Of a stretch of DNA of 64,000 nt, positions 33,189-47,319 are shown piece by piece. Source of the DNA: Hydractinia symbiolongicarpus (Eukaryota > Cnidaria > Hydrozoa > Anthoathecata > Hydractiniidae); the NCBI RefSeq assembly GCF_029227915.1, contig NC_079879.1, positions 13,580,001 to 13,644,000 of the forward strand, in the 5' to 3' direction. Every line of letters begins with the position of its first letter. Within the stretch, counting starts at the first letter, position 1. Under the pieces are notes generated by a model. It ran no database searches and had not been told where the DNA came from. It saw only the letters and a program-made list of their open reading frames with translations. Both the position numbers and the translations under genes were made by a program.

Positions 33189-36100
33189 TCACATTGAGAA
33201 TCCCATTATCTCGAGGAGAGGTACTGCTTGTGATGCCAACACACCAAACAAAGTCTTGACGTTGCTTCGAAAGCCTGATAAATTCTGAGTAAATCTAAAT
33301 AAAAATAAAAGTGTTAAGCTACCTCCTCTCTCGCGGTTATTTTTTTCATTTCAAGGGAGATTCATTTGGTCAATGAAGAGACTGAGGCCGAAGCTGCTTT
33401 TAATTAAGTGAATTTAATTTAAATTCAAATTATTGCATTTCGCGAGGATTTGCCCTATTTACCCAAGCTACTTGTTTCCCAGAAGAGTTTTGCTAAGAAT
33501 TTTCGCTTAGGTTTATCGGCAAGAATATAACCTGGTTTTATTTAGTTGGATTAGCGTGACCAACCAAATGATCTTTTCTGGAAAGAGTAATAATTTTCGA
33601 TGAAAATCCGGAAATTTATTGCTAAAAAATATCAGTTATTTTTAAGGTTATTTATAAGGAGGGATAATTTGCCATGTAAAGTCATATATTAAGGTTAAAG
33701 CGAAGAACCCTTACGTATAATCAAAGTGAAATCAAAATTATGGGACAAAACGTATTAAAATATGACAGTGTTAACAAACTATCGAGGGCAGACCCAAATA
33801 GTATTTTCATTATTTTTAAGATCATTTTTTATTTTGCACATATATTTTACCTGTCTCGGTTTTTGGTTGAAAGAGATCTTTCCACATCCTCCATGAGTTC
33901 ACGAAAGTATGTCGCTAGCTGCTGCTGCTTTTCTGTACTCGGTTGCAACTGAGTAATACGTTCTTCAAGAACGGTAAAGAACTACAAGATGATGCTTAAT
34001 AAATTAGGGTACAACCAGAAAACAAAAAAATAGGTTGACAAGTGTGTTTCAGTGACTTACTTTTTCGTTGAGAAGGATAAGACCAAGCAAAGGTCGCGAC
34101 ATTGACCACTGAATCAAAAAAAATATAGATGGTTTGCATTCGTTCATCACATTACACAAATTCGAACGTTTGTATATTTAAGCTACAAAATACTTAAGGA
34201 AAGATTGAAGGGAGCTTGCTTGGTTAGAATCGCCATATACGAACATGCCAATCAGCTGAGGAAGAGGGATGAATTTTCACGTGACAAAACAAGCGTCCAA
34301 ACTGGTTCAACAGCAGGACAAAAAAAAATAATTCGAATGAATACAACTTAAATTCCATCCTTTATAACCGAGCAAGCCTGGTTAACTAAGTGAGATAAAT
34401 TATAAACTATTTCCCGAAAATATACAAAATATCGACTTAACAAGACAATTTTAAGAATCTACGATAAAAAAAGAAGTTCTCATGATCATAATAAACCCGC
34501 TATCAATTTTAAAATACTGAGAGAAAGATAGTTTAGTATTTTAAAAAACAATCTAACCATGTTTCGACAGTCATCAAACATCACGATATTCATCACACTG
34601 ACTAACATCTGAAATAAAATGGATTGACACAACATTATTACAAATATAAGTTGTCGTAATGTCAACACACATTCTGCCACAACATATAAAATGCTAAAAA
34701 AATTCTGATAAATTCACATAGGGTGTAATCCAAGTGGAATTTATCCTGAATTTCCCAATTCATAAAACTTAACACATAGAATCAATATTTTTGAAAATCA
34801 TGATTGCCTATGATGTGTAACGAATTTGTTGCGGCCTCGAAAAAGAATATGAAAAAGATCAGATTGAGCTTGCATAAATGACCTGCTGTCGTTATTCAAT
34901 GGTACCAATCAATGCAAAATTAGAATTGAAATCTTTTGAAAATCTAACAAGATAGAATTATTTTCTACTTGGGTTGCCCTATGGCATGTCAAATATGACA
35001 TGCCATAGGGCAACCCAGACCTTAATGAAACGCCCACTGCTTAAATTTCTAAATTAATTCCTAATTATATACACATAAAAATGGTTGATTGAGATACATC
35101 TTGTAAACATTACACAACAATGAAACAGCCTGGCTAGGGGATAAATAAGGTAAATAACATAATTGATTGCTAAACCGTGGGAAAATCCACAGGTTCGGTG
35201 GTTAACAAATTATTTATTCTATGGGAAATTCGCTGCGCGCAGTCAATTTAAAGTTCCGCCCAATAAAGTTCCTGATGTCTTAAGAATTTACATAAAAAAA
35301 TATTGCAATTGTCTGTTATCCCTTCCCTAGCACCCCATACAACTACTAATAAATATCAAATGAAAACGTACCTGTTGAAAAATTTCCGGCCTTAATTCTA
35401 ATATTTTTAAGGCTGGATGTTGGTCAACGTCCTTCATAGGATCACCACTTTTCGAGGCTTTTAACCAATTAGTGAATAAATAAGTGACAATGTGATCTAA
35501 CGCAGCACAACATCCAGTCGAGATACCCAGATCTAAACACAAGACGTAACTAGGCGTTATAAGAACAACTATTTGACAGCTATAAACAGAACACTAACTT
35601 TCCTTCCCCTACCTAAAGCCGTGAGTCCTTCAGATACTGTTGAAATAATGTATACGAAGACCTAAAAGAAAAACAGCTTGTCATAAAAGATCTGAAACAA
35701 CAAGAATGGGAATATAACAATGCTAAAAGTAATGCAATTTGCACACATACATGTTCGAAGTAGGCCATAGAATATTTTTTTTGCGAGAACTAAATTTTGT
35801 GAATTACGCGGGTTTATGAAAATCAGCTAACGCTGAACAAAAAATTACATCAAAATTTTAACAAAATTTTCTATCTGGAAAATTGAATTTCCGCGAAAAT
35901 GAACTAAAAATCCTCTCCGCGAATTAAATTGTGCCCTTAAAGATATTATTTAAATTACGACTGAAATAAAACTGGACACGATATGGAGAAAGCTATTACT
36001 TGTGGATCCAAGTTGCACACGTGATCAATATGATTCTCGACAATAACTTCAATTAACGTGTAGTATCTTTTACTCAGTTTCGGATAATCCTAAAAAGGTT

Positions 36101-36649
36101 CACAAATAAATTTTGTTAAAACTTTTTGCCATGCATATCTAGAACTTTAAATTAGTCTTTTTATCGAATCGTTTCTAAACGAGGAGAACATCTTATTCTA
36201 GTTTTAAACTTTGTCACAAGAAATTATCACAGCACAAATACGTAACAATCGCGTGGTGTTTTGGTAACAGGTTTTTTTTGATGTTAAAACAAACAAATAT
36301 ATTCAGTTACCATGATATCGCGTTGTTCGATTGATTCTAATAATTTGACGAAAATTCTAATAGCGTTATCTAAAGCGTCGTCACCATACAATCTGAGTAC
36401 ACCGAAGTTGACATAGCCACCAGAAAGTGCAGCTTTTAACATGTCAAAACTCAAAGAAATCCCTTTTAATCTAATCGGTTGTCAAGTAACAATCATTCCT
36501 CTCAATGTAAAAAAATAAAGTAAAGTTTTTCTAATCTAATTTTCTATTACTAGTCGTTAGCCCGTAGGAAAATCCACGGGTTCGCCTGTCCTTTTTATAC
36601 CACATTGCGTGCGTCTCGCTACTTGCGTAGCTAACCTACCATTTTTCGT

Positions 36650-36684
<35 letters not shown>

Positions 36685-39600
36685 GTATACGGGTATTATA
36701 AGATAGAAAAATAAAGTAAAGTTTTTCTAATTCTAATCTAATTTTCTATTATGTATATAAACTTTATAACTTTCTGTTTTACACAGTGTTGTAGATGTGC
36801 TTATTTACGGATGCACGACAAAACGGGTTTCAAAGTGTTTTTCCACTTTTGCTCCTGCGACACAACTTTGGTATTTGGCACTATGGCGCCTTATTGAGTT
36901 GCTGCTTGCCTCGCTACATGTTTTGATAACGCTCACGTCTTCTCACAGGAGATAAATATACCGTAGAATGACAATAAAAATACATTGCAGCCGTGTTAGA
37001 ATTTTGCGGCTCTGTTTTCAGTGAAGGTAACAGTAACCCTTTTTTTTCTTGTGTTTTCAGTGAAGGTAACAGTAACCCTTTTTTAGCCATTTAAACAGCT
37101 GGATTTTAGGTGTGTTATCTATACGAATGTCCTGTGTTATTTCCTAAAAATATTGGCCTTCAGGCAGAGAAGCAGTTTTGTTTAATTCTTTAATTTGCTA
37201 AATCAGCAGATTTACTCGTTTATAAATATGCAATAAAGAAGAAAAGAAGTAGCTTTCATGAGTTCCAGGTTTTTACAACGTCATGATTTTTCATTGACTT
37301 TCGTTTTAAAACAAACCTTGGGTTGGTCGTATCAAAAATGTGCGCGGAAAAATACGCTAAATTTTTCTTCTTCTTACCTGACATGATAAAAAAATCAGTT
37401 TTTCTACTCTCTATGTGAAAATGGCTAATATCAAAGGGCAGTGGCGGAGTGGAGTAGGGGAGTGGAGTGGGGCAATTGAGTGGGGTAGGGCAATTGAGTG
37501 GAGTGTTTACCTACGGCATGAAATAACCAGCATTACAATGCATAGAAACGTTATGAAAAAGATACTTGACATTATATACTTGATCATTTGGAATATTTGA
37601 TAACGTTAGAACACGACTCCCTAAAAATAAAAAAAGTGAATGAACAAAACATGAAGGAAATTTAATTTTCCCTATTAGATAAATAATTTTTCCATACCGT
37701 ATGTTACTAGCGTTTTACTAACTTCTCGAAACAATAAAACTCCATTCGCCACCATGATGTCGAACTGCAAGCGTTGTGAACGGTTCTGTGTTAGTTCACA
37801 TATCAGTTTTAAAACACTATTTGCAATTTCAGCATCATGATATGACATTTCAAGAACTCGTTGTAAGACTTCAGTATATTTGGGATATCTGCATGTGTTT
37901 ACATTAAAGAAAAAAAAACACTAAAAACAAAATCACCCAAAAACAGAATCCCACTCAAAACAGGATCCCACTAAACATAACTACCACTCAAAAAACAGAA
38001 TCCCACTCAAAAATGAAATACCACCTAAACCAGAATCCCACTCAAAAATAAAATACCACTTAAACCAGAATACCACTCAAACCACATACTACTTAGACAA
38101 AATGTTACTCAAAGAGGGAATACCTCTACAAAACAGAATACCACCCATAAACACAATACCACTCAAAACAAATACTACTCCAGCAAAATGTCACTTGAAA
38201 CAAATAACACTCAAAGAGGGAATACTACCCAAAACAGAATACCACCTAAAACAGAATACGACTTAAAAACAGAATACCACCCAAAAACAAATAATAACCA
38301 AAGACAGAATACCACCCAAAAACAAATAATAACCAAAGACAGAATACCACCCAAAAACAAATAATAACCAAAGACAGAATACCACCCAAAAACAAATAAT
38401 AACCAAAGACAGAATACCACTCAAAAACAAATAATAACCAAAGACAGAATACCACTCAAAAACAAATAATAACCAAAGACAGAATACCACTCAAAACAAA
38501 TGCGAAAAGGATACAACCAACCAAAGAAATTTTGGAAACTTGACCGTGTATTAAAAGCAAGAGCCAGACCTTTTAAATCTCTACACACACCAATGATCAA
38601 ACGCTAAAATTAGAAATACTCAGTTTATATATATTGTAAAGGACTGGGCACTAAGTTGTTAGTAAGTTTGTTCAATACCTTAGTTTCATCAGCAGGGTAT
38701 GTAGCAGTGTTAGATGGGTTAACTCGTGACGATAAGTTCTCCAGTGCAGCTGAAAGAAAGTCATACCGATAAGTAGTCCATAATTTTAGAGTTAAAGACG
38801 TCCGTCCAAACACAGAAATTTCTTGCGTTTAATAAAAATGTGTATGTATTGTAATGATTTGTTGTTAAAATTAACTCTGGTTTATCCAGGGTTAATTTGA
38901 AGATCAGGTTTTTCGTTTATTCGATTTTAGTTTTAGTATTCTTAACACAAATTTACTTGCAAAAAAGCAAGAAATTAAAGTTTAAATTACGCATTACCTA
39001 ACAATACAGTTGCCAAAATTGCGAACACCATTGAAAATATTTTTTCAGAAAAATTTCCTGGGGTTCCTTCTTTGAATACCAATTTCAATAAGGCACTCTC
39101 GGTCGCAGCTCACAACGCTTATAATGGAGCTATAAAAACTCCTCTCAAACTCAAAAGCTGTTAAAATACAGGCGATGCGGCCAAGAAAATAGCGCGCCAG
39201 GCTAGATACTGGACGTTAAGAGCTGCGGGGAAAAAGTTGTTTCTTTTCAGGCTAAACACCGTGTTGAATATTCTACACACACGCGTAAAATACTCAAGGT
39301 ACCTGAGAGAGGTATGATAAACACTTTAAACCGTTCTTCTTCGTCACCAGTATCAACCAGTAAAAATCTTCCAAGAGCTGTATAAAAAAGTGACCTGCAC
39401 TTTGTGACCGTGTTAGCATGAATGCCCAAGAAAGGAAAGTGTTCAGGCTAAAAATAAAAAACGTTATCAGCATGCTTAGTTTAAACAAAATGCCAGGTCG
39501 ATTTATTGCCCATGCCAGGTCGATTTATTGCCCATGCCAATAGAGTTATGCACAGAGGTTCGCCATGTAATATTTAAGCTAGTTATGTAGAGGATTGGTT

Positions 39601-42600
39601 GTATGTGGGACTAAAGAGGATTGATCTTATATGCGTCTGAAGAAAATGAAATGTGACAAACTTACTGTATGATTATTCAGCACAAATTGTACAGCATCTA
39701 ATTTTACCAACTTCCTCACACTGCTGTATCTGAAACAAACATGAGAAAGTGGCGTCAACAGAATTTAACTATAGAAATGTTGATCAAAAATGTACGAAGC
39801 AATAAAAATTAAGTAAGCGTTGAAAGTACCCCATAGATAAATCATTGAGTAGACTTAGAGTAGCATTTATAATTTTCTCACTGTGAGACCAGTACTTCAT
39901 ATTTGTAATGCTAAAAAAGTAAACACACCACAGTATAACAGCAGAACAATACATATGAAGTAATAAGTACTACCAATATTTACATTTTTCTGGTAAACAA
40001 ACCAAGCATTGCTGTTTCGTCTGATATGCCTAAATGTTCAGACACAACTTGATAAACCTGAAAAATAAGGACGATAATAGTGAGCAGAAAAATGGATGAA
40101 AACATGTCCCACATACACAAACAAAGAATATGTTTAGATGGAGGAATCCATAAATTAAGTACACATTTTTGAACTTTGTAGACACACCTTCAGAAACGGA
40201 CTTTTTAGGTCTTTGCAGAACTTAAGATCTATTTGCATGATCCAGAATGAAGAACATTAGATGCTTTTAGTGATTTAGCAGACAACTTTAAATTGAAATG
40301 TCTAGTTTCCAAATGAAGATTTAAATGAAGATTTATTGTAGGTAAGCTTGCATATGCCCTCTATGCTTACTCAAAAACTTGATTAAAAACTAGCGTACAG
40401 ATACCATGTTATGGGGTCGTCAGCTAAAAATAAGAGTACTACGACGAGGAAACGAGTGTCATATTGGTATAACTTTTCATGTTAATTAAGTCACCTTTAT
40501 AATACCTATACAATGATTAAGTTTGAATCCTTTAACTTGTCTAAATTACTGACAGAGAATGTAAGAATTTGCTATTTCTGGAATGACAATTTGTTCAGTA
40601 TAACTTGTTAAACAACTTTTTAAGCTCCATAACATATAACATAAGTTTATCATCATTTTTAAGCAGTTTCCAATTATCATAAATTTCAAAATAATTTCAG
40701 AAATTCCAGAAGCCCTGCCATTTTGCCCCTTTACCAGTGCGTACGTAAGTATCTAACCTTTGAAGATTTGTTCACTTGGTCGCCAATATATATTTTTTTA
40801 AATTGTTCAAAGAAAGTAAGTAAAGATAGTTCAAGTTTTTCGGAACCAATTTGTGGAAGTTTCATATCTGTTAAATTCATCAGTCTTAATATCCTAAAAG
40901 AAAAACAGAAAGTAGAATGCCACTCATTTTTAGAAAGTAAATTGCAGATTTTGCAGATGAAGTTTCCAGATTTTTCCTGGAAGTAATTTCGTTTAAAAAA
41001 AGCAGAAATTTCAATACAAAAAAGCTTTCTAATAACATGACGATTCAAAAAATCTGAACCTAAAGTTTTTTTTCGAAGTACATTCCATATCCAGAATGCA
41101 ATGCTTTTTTTAAAAAACAATATAAACAACATAGTGCAAAAACCAACCTGGAGCAAAGTTCTCCATCAAGTCGATCATGCTCATCCGTTGAAGAGAAAGA
41201 CACACGACTTCCGATACAATATCCAATAATATAAACCAGCCATGTCAATTGACCTAAGTAGTTACACAAACGATAGAAAAAATTCCTTTGTTAAAACAAA
41301 GTAAAACAGTCAAGAAAATAGAATAGAACTAATATTTTGTGTCATCTTCAGGGCGCCAATTTTATTTTAAAGTTTCAATGATGTATGAAATGAAAAAAAT
41401 GTGAAAATTTTTTTAGTACAAATTAGGATTTTTGGATGAAAGAAGGAAAATTAGGACCTTAAGAGAGTTGCATGTTACTCAACACCAACTCTAGTTAGTG
41501 TTGTGCATATTTTACGTATCTTTATCAGCACTTTATCAGAGTATTGAACGTAAATAAAAATAATTTTAGAACAAAAGAAGAGGTATCTGACCTTCATGTA
41601 TTTGTAAAGTTAGTGTGGTAGAACTCCCGAGTAATTCTTGATATGATTGCGCAGAACGATCGAATGCTTGAATCAATAAACTGCATGATTTTGGATAGTC
41701 ACATCTTGCTATTGTGGAAATCTTAAAAAGGAATTGTACGCATAAAAATCGTAAGCATTGATTTACACAAATAAACCCACAGCAATCTGTAATGTTGACA
41801 GGAATAAAAGATGAGAAGGTGGGAACATGTGATAGGTAAAACTGCAGACCTGGTCAAGTTGCTGATAAAGAGTTGATTTGTCATCTAGAGGATCTTCAGA
41901 ACCATTTCTAAAAAAGTAAACAAACTTTTGTAATTACGTGCTCAGGATAGCCTTTTTATTGATATTTTTATTAACATTATCAGGGCTCCAACAAGAGGGC
42001 ATCATATCTTTTAAAAGCTCTATTATAAGCTACGGGAATTCAAGCAAACTCAACCACTGCTCAACTAGACAACAATCCCATAAGCACACTTAGTACTAAA
42101 CAGAAAGGATTAATAACTGCTGGTAAATCAAAAACATTTTTATGTTGGAAATAAATAATCAACTACTATCAGCTTGATATAAAAGCAACTTCAACTGAAT
42201 TAAAAGAACCTTACTGCAAAATTTCTTTCACTGTTTCTAATCGTGATGTTATATATGCTTCTGTTATCTAAACCAACGCAAGTATACGTACATTACATGG
42301 AGGCTACGTGGTGTAAAATTGTACATTAAATGACCAGAAATAATAACAAAAAAATAAAAATATATTTGAAGTGAAACCTCAGGGGTAAACTGGTCCAGCA
42401 AATGTGAATCACTGGCACGAACGAAAGGACAAGATGAAACCATTTTCTGCCACATGTTTAAAAGATAATATAAACTATTCGGTGCAAATTGAAGAACCTA
42501 AACACATGAAAAAAATATTCCTCTTAAAGATTTGCAATGCACCAGCATGCTACAAGCAAACACTAATCAATCATATGAACCAAGCAGGAATGAGACACAT

Positions 42601-45600
42601 GCACGAGACATATGCTTTTGGTACTGTTACTCACCCTTAAACTTGTTACTGTGAATTTGGTGATCATCTGCATATTTTGTTTGTAATCATCTGTTTTGAT
42701 GATTTCACCAAGTTGATAGTTTGCTTTGATTCTTGCAAGTAAACGACAGAATTCATGGTAGTTATCAGTGTTTTCCAGTTTCTGAAACAACAATTGGTAT
42801 TACGCCAAACCCTTAATAAGTACAGTATAGGAGATAGAACGTGTTTTAAAACTAAAAATTAAAAAAAAAATATTATGACAGAAAAACATGCAATTTTCAG
42901 TCTTTTTATAACCTTTATACTGAAAATATATATATTTAAAAAAATGAAGGAATCTATAAATAGATTAAATTTAAGTTAACATCAAACAAGTTTTCAATTG
43001 TTAATCACATAGGTTATATATTTCTACAGGAGACTGACTTTTTAACTTATACAAAAACTTCACCTGTGAGCTATCCAAAACCTTTTTAACGCCATTCATT
43101 AACTCTTGTAAGTATTTTGCCCGTTCAGTTCCATCAAATAACGATCTTCGAATAGATGCTAATTGTACAAAACATGACAATGCCTGAGAAAAGAAAATTG
43201 AGGAAATTATAAAACGTATAGCATTCAATGGATAATAAAAAATAAAATTCCATATTTTTGTTCTTTTCCTTGATAAAGGTTTAGAAATGCATTGCAATAA
43301 ATCTTTCATATTAGAACATTTTCTGTGACGTCAACAGGAGCTCAAACTTTTTCAAAATTCCACCACTGCTTAATCAAATCTTAAAATTGCTCAAAGTTTC
43401 TAATAGCCAAATAAAAGTTACGTAACATATCTTCTACTTTTTACATATTTGAATATTTTGTAAATTATACTTATAATAGCCAATATCTAAGACGCTAGCA
43501 GGTATGGAGCCTAAATATTTGGCAGGCAGATGTCTAATAGATAAATATGAAACTCAGTAAGCATCATAGCTATGTAAAGTAGCAAAAAGAGTTATAATAT
43601 ATAAACAAGTTTTATGAAAACTTAGTAAAAAAATTTTACCAAAGAAGAAAGTTCTACTGGAACTATGAGATACAAATCCATAAACAAGTGGAGAAAGGAG
43701 AAATCCAGAAATGCTAAAAAGAAAATTAAAAAGTTTTATATAATATTTATTAATCAATAATTTACAAAGTGGTAATACATTTTTTGAATATAAAACATAC
43801 TTTATTATGATAAATCAGCCAACAAATAAATAAGACAAGTTTTAAAATTTTATTTTTATTTTCAATTTATAAAACATACTTTGTTTCCATGTGGTGGGAA
43901 CATGAACTATACCAATATCATCAGTTGATTCATCAAAAGATGTACCAATAAAATCATATACCAAACATGACCGAACAAGTGATAACAAGCCGCCCAACAG
44001 TGTAGTCTGGGGGGAATATAAAAGAAAATTAAAAATAACTATAAATTAAAAATTTACTTTTTAAAGAGCAGTGGGAAATCCAGAAACTGTTTGGTCACAA
44101 CACTTAAAGCCTGAAGCTAGGAAACACGGTTGAAGTCTATTGTTAGCTGGTTTTAAGCAGCATTATTGCCATTAAACATTGTTAGCTCTCTATTACCAAT
44201 TCAGCACTCTATGGAATTGCCACTAAAGAATAAAAACAATCTTTTACCTTCTGCTGGTCTTGAAACGTTAATTTATCATTTGACATCTAAAAGAGAGAGT
44301 GTTTCCAGTATAATGCTTGGAAATGTCATTGACAGTGTTTACGAAAGTTGAAAGTTTATGGTACAAATTAACATACCTGCTTGATCATATTTAACCCTGA
44401 TGTAAAAATTTCAAAAAGTGCAGAATCACGAAAAGACGCAGAGATCTAAAACAAATACAAGCAACCAATTCACTAAGCTATCAAGCTACAAAACTATATA
44501 TATCATTCTTACCTTTCTATTTTTTGACAGAGATAAATTTTCTTCACTCTAAAACAAAGAGATGTTTAAAAAAGTTTTTGGATTTTTGTATATGTGCACA
44601 CATTTTGGTAGGTTGTTAATATTGAAATTCACAGATTTTCTTTTCAATAAAATATCCAAAGGCACGGAAATTATTTTTTTTAACTAAAATCTTCACGTTT
44701 TTAAAACATTTCCATCTAACCGTAATACATGTGCATGCCTTTGTTTTTCACACAAAATAAAAGTCACATGGAAAGGCGTCTATACAGTTTATACACAAAT
44801 CAAACCTGATTCATTGTTGCAACAAGTTCAGTCAGCAGTTTGACTCCAATAATGCAATGATCTAATGAGCCTTGAAGAAAGCGACGAATATCATCTGTAA
44901 CTGTGCGGAAAACCCAAGCATCGTTCTTTGATTCGAACCAGCCATATTTTGTTAATTTAACTAAAAGCTAATATTCTGCACTGTCATATAGTTGTACACC
45001 CTAATTTCGGGGAGAATGACTCATTGCAATTTAGAGGTTTAAAAGTGAGTTTTAATAATAAAAAGCCTTTTTGTATTAAAAATATAAATCCTCTAGATAT
45101 ATCACTAAAGGTTTTTTGAATAGGTTGACAAATTAATTTTTCCCATTTGCGTATTTGTACTTATTGTCTGTTTGTTGATGGTAACGTGAAGGCCATAAAA
45201 TTTATAGCCTGTAATATACCTATAATATACCTCGTCGAACCCTTCCTAACATGAAAAATAGACGTAGCTTAAAAAAGAATGTATAAAATCTGTGTATGTC
45301 TTATAATACTGTTTCTTGAATTTATCTTTTATTGTTTTAAAGAATAGGGTTGAATTGGATTGACAGAGTCAAAAATAAAATATATATAATGTATGTTTAA
45401 GATTTTTTTTCAATTGACAAAAAGCATTTCTATATCTTTTCAGAGAAAACACTACAAAAATATAACTAAAAAAGAGTTTTTTGAAGTTTTTTTATTAAAA
45501 AAAGAGCAGTTGATACGTTCATACAATACAAATGAAAGCAAATTTAAAAAACAAGAATGGGTAAAATAATGATGTACCCTCTGAAAATAAAATGTACCTT

Positions 45601-46812
45601 GGCATACTCGAAATAATTTGTTAATATATGGAGCACATGTGATTAATTTCTATACGCACACGCATATGCATGTTTCTAACTTAAGAACAAGAAAAAAAAA
45701 CACTAAAATCTGACTTTAAGTTTACTAACACTACAACAAATTTTCTAACCTGTGATAATGCCTGAACCACAAAGGGAACAAGTTTCGATCTTGTAGCAAA
45801 ATAGTTTAGAAGGTAATTTCCTACATGTGAATAAAGTAACTAGTTTTAAAAATCAAAAAATAAACAAACATAAATGTTCAAACTTGTAGATATAAACTTA
45901 CGTATATCCACTCTATTATCTAATGTGAGTGATGTAGAACCTCGGGTGATCAATTTTGTGATGGTAGATGCTGCTAGAAGTTGCGAATATGAAGACTAAA
46001 AATAAATTGCTTATCAGCAAAAAAGTGATGAAAAGAACAATGCCATGCACATGAAAGAATCAAAATTTAAAAAACAAAAACAAAGGCCATAGGTAATGAA
46101 TTTAAGTAATATTTCGTTTTTTTTTTTCAAATTTAAGAAAAACATTCTTCCAACAAAAATCTTTTACATAGAAGCTTCCTTTCTTAAAGGTGTGTAAATA
46201 ATGGTTAAAGTTACCATTTTAGATTGGGACAAATCACTTCCTCTTTTTTTTTCTAGGCCATGATGTGCAAGGCTTACTTTAGAACTTTATGTCTTTTCCA
46301 CTGTAAAAGCTATGCAGCAGCCTTTGATCAGAAACAAAACTCATATTAAATCACAGCTAAACACGAAGTTCATGTAACATTCAGTTCAACAATGTTTACC
46401 CTGACAAAACAAAAATATTTAAAATATTTAATACCAAATAAAATCAATGGTGATTTCTAGTGGTAATTTATAGGATGTTATTATGTGTCACTCAAAACCA
46501 TCTGTATATAAGAACAGTGTCTTTGTGAAGTCAGAATCATGAAAAAAGTATTTTTTTAATGTTCATAGAAAATTTAAATAATAAATATAATTTATTTTCA
46601 ATCCCTTTATTAAAATATTGTTTTCATTATAGAACATTCAGTTTTATATAGCTTAATATACTTACAGTTCCTCGTTCTAACAGAAATTGACATTTTTGCA
46701 AGCAGTCAGGAGAGTTCGAAAACAACACTAATGCTTTTTCTGCTTCATTGCGAACTGATGGGTCAGGAGATTGATACAATTGTTCACAAAATATTTCTAA
46801 CTGTGCAATGTC
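33189..46812 (-). CDS. XPO7: Exportin-7 (RanBP16), 33 exons, first coding exon not found
   Basis: RanGTP-dependent nuclear transport receptor of the importin-beta superfamily. Exons in transcript order: 46666-46812, 45902-45995, 45750-45820, 44806-44967, 44513-44548, 44377-44445, 44248-44286, 43880-44006, 43640-43713, 43064-43183, 42635-42781, 42378-42497, 42215-42267, 41850-41907, 41592-41721, 41148-41253, 40758-40893, 39984-40057, 39830-39910, 39666-39729, 39303-39447, 38679-38749, 38515-38603, 37698-37888, 37566-37620, 36311-36470, 36000-36089, 35613-35661, 35372-35532, 34558-34608, 34061-34108, 33851-33981, 33189-33294. All have AG/GT borders and phases agree throughout, giving 1,084 residues against about 1,087 in human XPO7. 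Hallmarks are [15 protein letters not shown] (N-terminal importin-beta-N region), [74 protein letters not shown] and [16 protein letters not shown]. The C terminus after FTQNLSGFR is divergent. Exon 38515-38603 uses a weak donor (GTATCC). It could equally be called the single RANBP16/17 orthologue. Confidence 0.96.
34970..35017. repeat. Perfect 22-bp hairpin in an XPO7 intron
   Basis: TGGGTTGCCCTATGGCATGT... is exactly mirrored after a 4-nt loop (AATA). The stem has no mismatches. It lies in the intron between exons 35372-35532 and 34558-34608. Confidence 0.9.
36511..36751. repeat. ~40-bp direct repeat flanking a mini-Helitron
   Basis: AAAAATAAAGTAAAGTTTTT plus CTAATCTAATTTTCTATTA occurs at 36511-36549 and again at 36708-36751, the second with a 6-bp insertion. 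The Helitron lies exactly between them, and the second copy reads through TATTATG as an unoccupied site would. Confidence 0.85.
36550..36703 (-). mobile_element. 154-bp mini-Helitron
   Basis: On the minus strand it starts TCTTATAATACCCG and ends with hairpin CCCGTGGATTTTCCTACGGG and CTAACGACTAG, between host A and T. It contains a GACA repeat tract. It belongs to the same family as the 29.8-kb array and lies in an XPO7 intron. Confidence 0.8.
37014..37085. repeat. Tandem duplication of ~35 bp in an XPO7 intron
   Basis: GTTTTCAGTGAAGGTAACAG plus TAACCCTTTTT occurs twice in direct orientation, a few bases apart. Each copy contains an intron-acceptor-like TTTTCAG. Confidence 0.85.
37925..38500. 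repeat. Minisatellite (35-bp units) in an XPO7 intron
   Basis: Exact or nearly exact 35-bp units start at 38270, 38305, 38340, 38375, 38410 and 38445, with a partial unit at 38480. Each is built from CAGAATACCACCCAAAAACA plus AATAATAACCAAAGA. A degenerate zone of shorter CAGAATCCCACTCAAAA units precedes it. The array ends 15 bp from coding exon 38515-38603. Confidence 0.93.
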
Positions 46813-47319
46813 CTAAAACGATAAAGGAAGGAAATAAAAATACCCAGTACTTTCAGGTAAATGTGTACCTAAACCAATTTCAGGCACACAAGCATGTGAA
46901 TGCTGAATCAGCACAGTATGTATATGCAATGTATAAAATTGTCTTAGAATGTTTAGTTTAAGTTTTGTAAAAAATTAGGATTGTTTTGCAAAGCTTGATT
47001 CACACCAGTAGCTAAGTTCACAGAGCTTTATTGTGTTAATATTTTAGCTCAGTGATGTGAACCATAATTTCTTCGGTCACTGAAAAAAAAAAGTTGCTTA
47101 AGTGCTGGATTAACAGTGCACTTAAGATCAAAACTTTTTATATTTAACGCAGTGGTTAGCTCATTGATCAAAGAGAAGCCAAGAATGCCAACTGCTTATT
47201 AATTATCAATAGAAAAATTATAAAAACATGTTTTACAATATGGGAAAACAAATAAGGATTCTCTGTCAAACACAAGTATTTCTTAAACCTAAGTATGAAA
47301 GTGACCTTTATTCTATCTA
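46813..47319. other. XPO7: XPO7 upstream intron; first coding exon not identified
   Basis: The exon at 46666-46812 begins in phase 0 at the residue pair DI of DIAQLEIF. Roughly six to eight N-terminal residues with the start Met must lie on an upstream exon to the right, possibly beyond the LINE. It is too short to pick reliably. Confidence 0.4.

Noticed and set aside
38211-38490. Overlapping minus-strand frames repeating [16 protein letters not shown]
   Set aside because: They are translations of the 35-bp minisatellite, open in all three frames because 35 is not a multiple of three and the unit lacks stops.
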